A stretch of 64,000 bases of DNA from Sciurus carolinensis. Taxonomy: Eukaryota; Chordata; Mammalia; Rodentia; Sciuridae. The stretch spans positions 13,785,084 through 13,849,083 of the forward strand of contig NC_062216.1 in the NCBI RefSeq assembly GCF_902686445.1. The letters run 5' to 3'. The position numbers and the translations under genes were made by a program. Numbering within the stretch: position 1 is the stretch's first letter; every line of letters starts with the position of its first letter. The notes under the pieces are model-generated. The model was given only the letters and a program-made list of their open reading frames with translations, had not been told where the DNA came from and ran no database searches. Positions 58,501 through 64,000 of this stretch are shown here, one piece after another.

Positions 58501-59740
58501 ATGTCTCCTTCCAAATCCATGAATCAAGTTAGGTCACTGGCGGACGAGAGTGTTAAGCCAATAGGTCGCCATCTCTTGGAAGGAAATATCCAAAGTGGGA
58601 AGAACACAACAGTGTTTCTATCCAAAGCCACATATATGATCAATGTGACACACAAATGAGCCCTTCCTTGGACCTGCGACCGAAATCTGCAGGTTTGAAT
58701 TTTAGACCAATTGAAAAGGAAATGTAATTTATACAATCACATTTATACAAGTTCACACAATAACTCAAACTAACCTTTTAAAGTACTACTTAACAATTAT
58801 CTTATTGTTTAATACAGTGTATACGATATAATGGTGACCCTGGTTCGATAAGGTCAGGCAATTGGTTCCAGCCACGGATTTATGAACAGGAGCCATGTGT
58901 CATTTCCTCTTCCAGCACTTGGTCTCCCAGTGGAGGTTCATCCAGAGCAGGCTCTCGACCCTGTGGTGGCTGCCCGGAATGCTCCAACCATGAATGCTCT
59001 GAGCGAAGGTTACAATGACTTGGGTACAGGGTGACCAAGAGACCTGCCATAGCCGTGTACCTGTGCTCCTGCCCAGGCAGGTCTCAGCCCAGCCCAGCCT
59101 GGCACAGGATGTGTCATGGAAGTACCAGAAGCAGGAATCGGGAGGAAGGGTGGAAGGATTGCTTCTGCAGGGAAGGATCCTAAGCTTCTCAACTTCTGCT
59201 CCGTCCTACCGTTTAATACTTCCAGGTTTGTTTCGCTGAGGTTGTTTTAATTCTCTAGTTGAAAAATTAAACAAAAACAGATGCTTTTAGACCACCTGCT
59301 TTAGAAAAGAAATACAGGGCTTTAAAAGTATTTTATCAGTTGTTTATAGGCAAACCACATGTCATGATATCAGTCAAGTCACACGTGAGGAAACGCTTTC
59401 CAGGAAACTTCCAGAATACTATCCGGAAAATTTCCTGAGATGCCTATAAAACCCTCTGGTTGCTGAGGAATGCTAAAGCTATTTTACTAATGAAGCACGA
59501 GGTCCAAAATATTTCCATCAACTTCTATCCTGAAAGGGGATTCAGAAATGTTTTCTTTTTAAAAGCCTGAAATTATCATTTCAAAATAATAAGATAATGA
59601 AGTACATGCTTCTCCCCACCAGAGGCGTTCCGTTCGCTATTCTCTTCCTCTTCTGATAGGTATAAGGAGAGAGAAGGAAAGAGGAGTTTCTCAAAAGCAT
59701 CAACACTTACCGTGCGCTTGCTCCAGTAGGAAACTGCTCA
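55511..59740. other. Long mostly unique non-coding stretch
   Basis: More than 4 kb has no clear transposon, which stands out against the rest. It includes a short CA tract (57297-57312), overlapping frames on both strands at 56900-57290 and 57620-57970, and a STAT/ETS-like motif group at 59398-59436. Relative freedom from insertions is compatible with regulatory function but does not show it. Confidence 0.4.
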
Positions 59741-59755
59741 GATAAGTGACCTGAA

Positions 59756-59962
59756 GCCAGGTGTGGTGGTGCTCGCCTGTAGTCCCAGTGACTCAGGAGG
59801 CTGAGACAGGAGGACCACGAGTTCAAAGCAAGCCTCAGCAATGGTGAGGCACTAAGCAACTCAGTGAGACCCTGTCTCTAAATAAAATACAAAATAGGGC
59901 TGGGGATGTGGCTCAGTGGTCAAGTGCCCGAGTTCAATCTCTAGTACCCCCACACCCAAAAA
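59756..59962 (+). mobile_element. B1-ID dimeric SINE with target-site duplication
   Basis: The B1 half begins 'gccaggtgtggtggtgctcg'; the ID half begins 'gggctggggatgtggctcag'; the tail is short and A-rich. Direct repeats AAGTGACCTGAA at 59744-59755 and 59963-59974 define the insertion exactly. Confidence 0.95.
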
Positions 59963-59974
59963 AAGTGACCTGAA

Positions 59975-60434
59975 ACAAGTACAAGTCCTCCACTGGAGCC
60001 AATACAAAGACCTCAACAGGTCACATAGTTAGCAAGAGGCAAACTGCTGGAAGAATTCTGTAACTGAGCATTGTACTCTTGTCTTTTTAACTCAAGAAGA
60101 GAACTCAGCCTTTAATGCTCCTTGGCAGCTTTTTATATGTGTGTGCATGTGTGTATACATATATATATATATATATATATTTATAATTCTCAGTCACATC
60201 TCTCTTTCTCTGATTCTGTGCAGCTGCTCTTTCAAACCCACTCCACCTTCTCCTAACTTGAATCCTGCCATAACTTCCTAAAAGTTGATGACAGTGTTGG
60301 CTTCCAAAAGAAGAAAATTGGGTAGAGCTATAGAATATAACTTGTATAGCAAATTATTAAAAAACCATCCAAGAAAAGCTTTGGTAGAGAAGAGCCAATG
60401 CATAGTCAATAAACAATGCACACCACGGGTCAGG
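59975..60434. other. Unassigned DNA with TG/TA repeat
   Basis: 60135-60182 holds TG units grading into a pure (AT)n run. Otherwise there is no recognised feature. Confidence 0.5.
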
Positions 60435-60650
60435 CCTTAGAATTACAGACACCTGGGTTCAAGTTCACAGCGCTCAGGATATGTAACCTGAAGAAAGTTA
60501 GCAAACCACCATGAACCTTGGTTTTCCTGTCTTTAAATAACGGTACCCACCATATTGACAGACTGAGGATCAATGCAGCAACGCACATAAAATGCTTAGC
60601 CCCGTGCCTGGAGCAGAGTAAGGGTTTTAAGGTATCTGCTATTATATATA
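60435..60650 (+). mobile_element. MIR SINE, sense
   Basis: 'agacacctgggttcaagttc', 'ggttttcctgtctttaaata', and 'aaaatgcttagccccgtgcc' give a near full-length MIR. Confidence 0.8.
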
Positions 60651-60874
60651 TTTTTAAAAGCTGCTCCATAATATTTAAGTACAAGAATCATTAAAACATG
60701 ATCTGAAAATATATTGCCATGTTGAAACATTTGACATTTTAAAGAAGAAAAAGCAAGTTTGCCCCTATCTCAAATACCTCTGTGTTTGTTTTCTTCTGTC
60801 TGAATTTCATAACTATGTCTTAAGTATCACCACTTCTGTAGCAGTATCCACAACTGGGGTTTATCTCCTCCCTC

Positions 60875-61022
60875 CCCCTTCTCTCCATCTTTTCTTTTTT
60901 CCTTCTCTTCCATCCATCTTCCCTTTTTCCACCATCTTTCCTCCCTCCCTTCCTTCCTTCCTTTCTTCCTTCCTTCCTCTTTCTCTGTCTCTGTCTGTCT
61001 GTCTCTCTCTCTCTCTCCTTTT
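60875..61022 (+). repeat. Pyrimidine-rich compound microsatellite
   Basis: CCTT/CTTC units followed by TCTG and CTCT units, almost all C/T for about 145 bases. The minus strand gives artefactual Arg/Lys/Glu frames. Confidence 0.9.
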
Positions 61023-61905
61023 GTTCTTTTGTTTGCATGATGAACACTTCACATTTCTTTAAAGATTAAACATGAAATCCATAGACATCAAAGTAAAAAC
61101 CAGTCCTCAAAGAATATAAGTCCAAGAGTGATTTTTCTGCGTGGATATTTTAAGCATCGCTCCTTTGTTTTTATTCCACCAGATCCTCTATGGAGATGGA
61201 TTTACTAAGAAACTAACCCCCTTCAAATATCAAAAATTTCAAATGATTCAGCAAAATTAGTTAGCGTTTACTGTTGATCCAAAGAGCACTCACACCATTC
61301 ATTTCAATGAATTCATTAAGCACTTAGGAAGGACAACCTGACCCAGGGAAGATGGATGGCTGCTGGCCATGCTGATATGTGGTTCCTTCAGTAGTTTACA
61401 TAGAGTAGATCCAGATTAATGCTTTAAGGAGCCTCTTGTTGCCTGATGGATTCAAGGGAAGAGGGATGGGGTGAGGGAGGGAAGTGGTACTCCTGGCACA
61501 TAGGGTTCCCAGTAGGTTGCCAACTGGCGTGGGTTGCCAAGGATGCTCACTGGTGCAAGGGTGTGGAGAGATGATGTGGAGCTGGTGGCGAGCTTCCCAG
61601 CTTCACAATTAGACACGTGACACAACCATGGTCATTCAAGAAGATTCTTCTTGTCGTCTCTTCTTGTCTCCTCCCTAGAAATTTATAGAACATCTGAGAT
61701 TAATCACAAGGATATCATTGTCCACAGGAGTAATAGTAATTGTAATAGTATTTTAATTCAGAAGCCTGATAACCTAATAGATGACATGGGTTGACTCACC
61801 AGCTATATTCCAGAAACAAAATCCTTGACAGCACAATCACAGCCTCTGCACAGCATGTAATAGTGCCATGACATAGCTGTGACCTAATTCAACCAAAAGC
61901 AAATA
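61023..61905. other. Unassigned non-coding DNA
   Basis: No repeat, exon or RNA gene is recognised. Confidence 0.35.
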
Positions 61906-61908
61906 ATC

Positions 61909-61975
61909 TTTTTTTTTTTTCCTTTTGTGGTGCTGGGGATTAGCCAATACTTCACTCATGCTAGGCACCAAAGAA
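61909..61975 (-). mobile_element. ID SINE fragment, antisense
   Basis: A T run (61909-61920) followed by 'ttttgtggtgctggggatta' and 'actcatgctaggcacc' is a reversed ID 3' half with its tail. Confidence 0.65.
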
Positions 61976-63630
61976 TCGCCTTGCTTTATGTATCCTGTAT
62001 AACCATATCACAGGTAAACTATACTTTAGAGTAGTCATCTTTAGGTATTGAAAACATCTCAAAGATCCCTAAGCATTTCAGAGCCAAGGCTAAGTGCCAT
62101 TTACCTGTCTACATAGGTCATTTTACAAGACGAAGCGAATTCGCCCAAGGTCACAAGCCAGGATAGACTCCTCATGGGGTGCTCCACATACTGTGCCATA
62201 TCCATGTGGAAAGAATGGGCCCTCCGACAGACTATCACACCACAAAGCAGCCACAGTCAAATGCACTTACACAGGTCTTCCTTCCTGCCCCCGTCAGTGA
62301 GCCCTTGCAGTGTGGGCCAGGTAGCAAGAAACCAAGAGAAACAGATCTCCAGTGCAGTTATGCCAGAAAGTTCTGAGGAAGCAAACCTAAGTGCACCTCA
62401 GCTTCAGCGGGCCTGACCCCTATCAGGGAAGTGGACCCTGGAGCTCGGCTGAGCTGTTAGGAAGCCTAATGCAGCTCGATGGCCAGGTCACCACACACTG
62501 CTGACAGTCCCTTTTCCTCTCTGTTCACAGTGCCCCTGGCCCACTCATAACTGTTCTCAAAGGACCCAGGCCCTAACACCCCCACGCCTGCAGGAAGCAG
62601 CAGTTCCAGTCCAAGAAACTGTATAACAGCTCCTTAACTCTTCTCTCTCAGTCCAAGGGAACCCAGACTCACCCAAGGGGACATTCAGAGTCGGGAGGGC
62701 AACGGTCCCAATTCCAGCCTCCTGACTTTCATCCTGTGTGAACTTTCAAAGCCTGGCACCCAGTCAGCCTCCTTGGCATAAATAAAGACCACTTTAGGAG
62801 GAAGATGCATATTTCTTCATTTTGTTTGTGGGGAAGGGTACATGCTTCCTGAATTTGTAGGATTTCTCGGATTGGGGGTAGGTTTTTGTTGTTTGTTTCG
62901 TTTTTGTTGTTTGTTTCTTTTGTGTTGTAGTCTTTATTTTGTTTTTTTGGGGGGGTGTTGATTTGGTTTTTTTGTTTTGTGTGTGTGTTTGTGTGTTTTT
63001 TTTTTTGATTGATGGGAAAGAGAGAGACAGGAGAGTAGAGAGAAAATAGGGGAAAGGTCTTGAAGAAGCCCAGAAATATAAACATGGACAGTTTGTGCCT
63101 TAAAGTAAACAGGAACTGCCTTGTAGGATGCTTGTAAACAGTGAGCCGGGTGGGGGTCAGCCTGTGTCCGTGGCTGTGAGGAAAGGAGGTGTCAGTTTTG
63201 GCCTTTCTCTACATTTTGAAAAATGATCCTTGAATCTGCCACATTTTCCACCTTAAACGAGTTTCACAAGACATGTTCAGAGGTCACAAGGAAAAAAATG
63301 AAAGAAACGCCCGTGCTGTCTAAATCAACTCTGTGGGGAAAACGAGGTATTTGTTCCTCTCTTGACCTGATGGCACCAGCCTGCAGCTGAGATGCAGGCG
63401 TTTCTCACTCTACAATTGAGGATGGGATTTGGACTCCATCTCGATCATACCCTGAATTATATATCTTATATAGGATCTTCATAATGATCCAAAAATCACA
63501 GTTTATTTTCTTTAAGAAATCACTGCTTACATTATTCAGAGTGGCAGAGAGAATACCTGTAAGAGCTTTGGGGGAGAGAAATAAGTTCTATCATGGAAGA
63601 ACAAGTCTTATGAATTAGAGAGCTAGGAAA
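61976..63630. other. Mostly unique DNA with GT-rich low complexity
   Basis: 62105-62160 has a weak antisense MIR trace ('cccaaggtcacaagccagg'). 62880-63008 is T/G-rich with TTTTG, TTTGT and G runs. The minus frame at 62729-63085 is a composition artefact. No gene is recognised. Confidence 0.4.
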
Positions 63631-63740
63631 CTATCAATAAACCAAAAGTATCAAAATTTTTCTGAGCCTATCAATAAACCAAAAGTATCAAAATTTTTCT
63701 GAGCCTATCAATAAACCAAAAGTATCAAAATTTTTCTGAG
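63631..63740 (+). repeat. Minisatellite, 3 copies of a 37-bp unit
   Basis: Copies start at 63631, 63668 and 63705, each beginning 'ctatcaataaaccaaaag' and ending in 'tttttctgag'. They are identical over the shared length. The third copy ends exactly where a B1-ID SINE begins. Confidence 0.95.
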
Positions 63741-63945
63741 TTGAGCACAGTGACACATGCCTACAATCCCAGCAGCTTGGGAGGCTGAGGCAGGAGAATT
63801 ATGAGTTCAAAGCCAGCCTTAGCAACCTATTGAGGCCCTAAGCAACTTAGTGAGACCCTATCCCTAAATAAAATACAGAAAAGGGCTGGGGATGTGGAAG
63901 AGTGATTAAGCACCCCTGAGTTCAATCCTTGGATCAAAAAGAAAT
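63741..63945 (+). mobile_element. B1-ID dimeric SINE
   Basis: The B1 half ('cacatgcctacaatcccagc', 'gaggctgaggcaggagaatt') and the ID half ('gggctggggatgtggaagag', 'cctgagttcaatccttgg') are both present. No clean target-site duplication is seen; the left flank is the minisatellite. Confidence 0.88.
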
Positions 63946-64000
63946 TCTGTGTTACAGGCACAAAGGTCAGCTGGAAAATGTGACTTGAAGGGACGTTTCC

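Noticed and set aside
62729..63085. Asn/Lys/Thr-rich minus-strand frame
   Set aside because: It reads through the T/G-rich low-complexity tract at 62880-63008 and has no protein features.
1..64000. CRISPR array, bacterial operon, phage or toxin system
   Set aside because: No regularly spaced repeats with unique spacers, no dense coding, and clear mammalian gene structure and transposons throughout.

Overview
This is a mammalian nuclear window. It holds the 3' end of one recognisable protein-coding gene, followed by about 55 kb of non-coding, repeat-rich DNA. The organism is most likely a squirrel-family rodent (Sciuridae: ground squirrel, marmot, tree squirrel or close kin). The evidence is the SINE set: a tRNA-derived ID monomer with a long A tail (45556-45654) and several B1-ID dimers, in which a 7SL-derived B1 half is fused to an ID half (36065-36297, 40613-40757 reversed, 59756-59962, 63741-63945). 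That dimer is a hallmark of squirrels and relatives. The species cannot be fixed from the sequence alone.

Gene content: positions 5353-5623 encode the last 89 residues of stanniocalcin-1 (STC1) on the + strand. Intron sequence lies upstream (1-5352) and a long, strongly preserved 3' UTR downstream (5624 to about 8490), with two AATAAA signals and an AU-rich distal part. No other exon, tRNA, rRNA, snRNA or CRISPR array could be supported. From memory, the human STC1 terminator faces a large gap before NKX2-6/NKX3-1, and the empty 55 kb here fits that gap.

Layout: 8.5-26.9 kb is old, mostly non-rodent-specific repeat (L2, MIR, MER5-type hAT, MER2-type Tigger, a MaLR LTR) with unique stretches between, including a small CpG cluster near 17.1 kb. 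26.9-37.5 kb is a dense L1 graveyard with nested insertions. These include an antisense L1 3' end inside a Tigger-like element inside an older L1 3' UTR, and an L1 ORF2 split by an antisense L1 5' piece and an LTR-like block. 37.5-49.5 kb mixes unique DNA, one younger 5'-truncated L1, an ID element and two MaLR LTRs. 49.5-64 kb is mostly unique sequence with scattered MIR, one antisense MaLR LTR, a B1-ID SINE with clear target-site duplications, simple repeats and, at the right edge, a 3 x 37-bp minisatellite touching another B1-ID SINE.

I found no undescribed biological system. The best leads are the nested transposon history, the Pol III-competent-looking ID copy, an unassigned CpG-rich island at 36.6-36.8 kb, the preserved STC1 3' UTR, and a few candidate regulatory clusters. 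Repeat family names come from recognising consensus phrases by eye. Boundaries are usually good to some tens of bases unless a target-site duplication is given.
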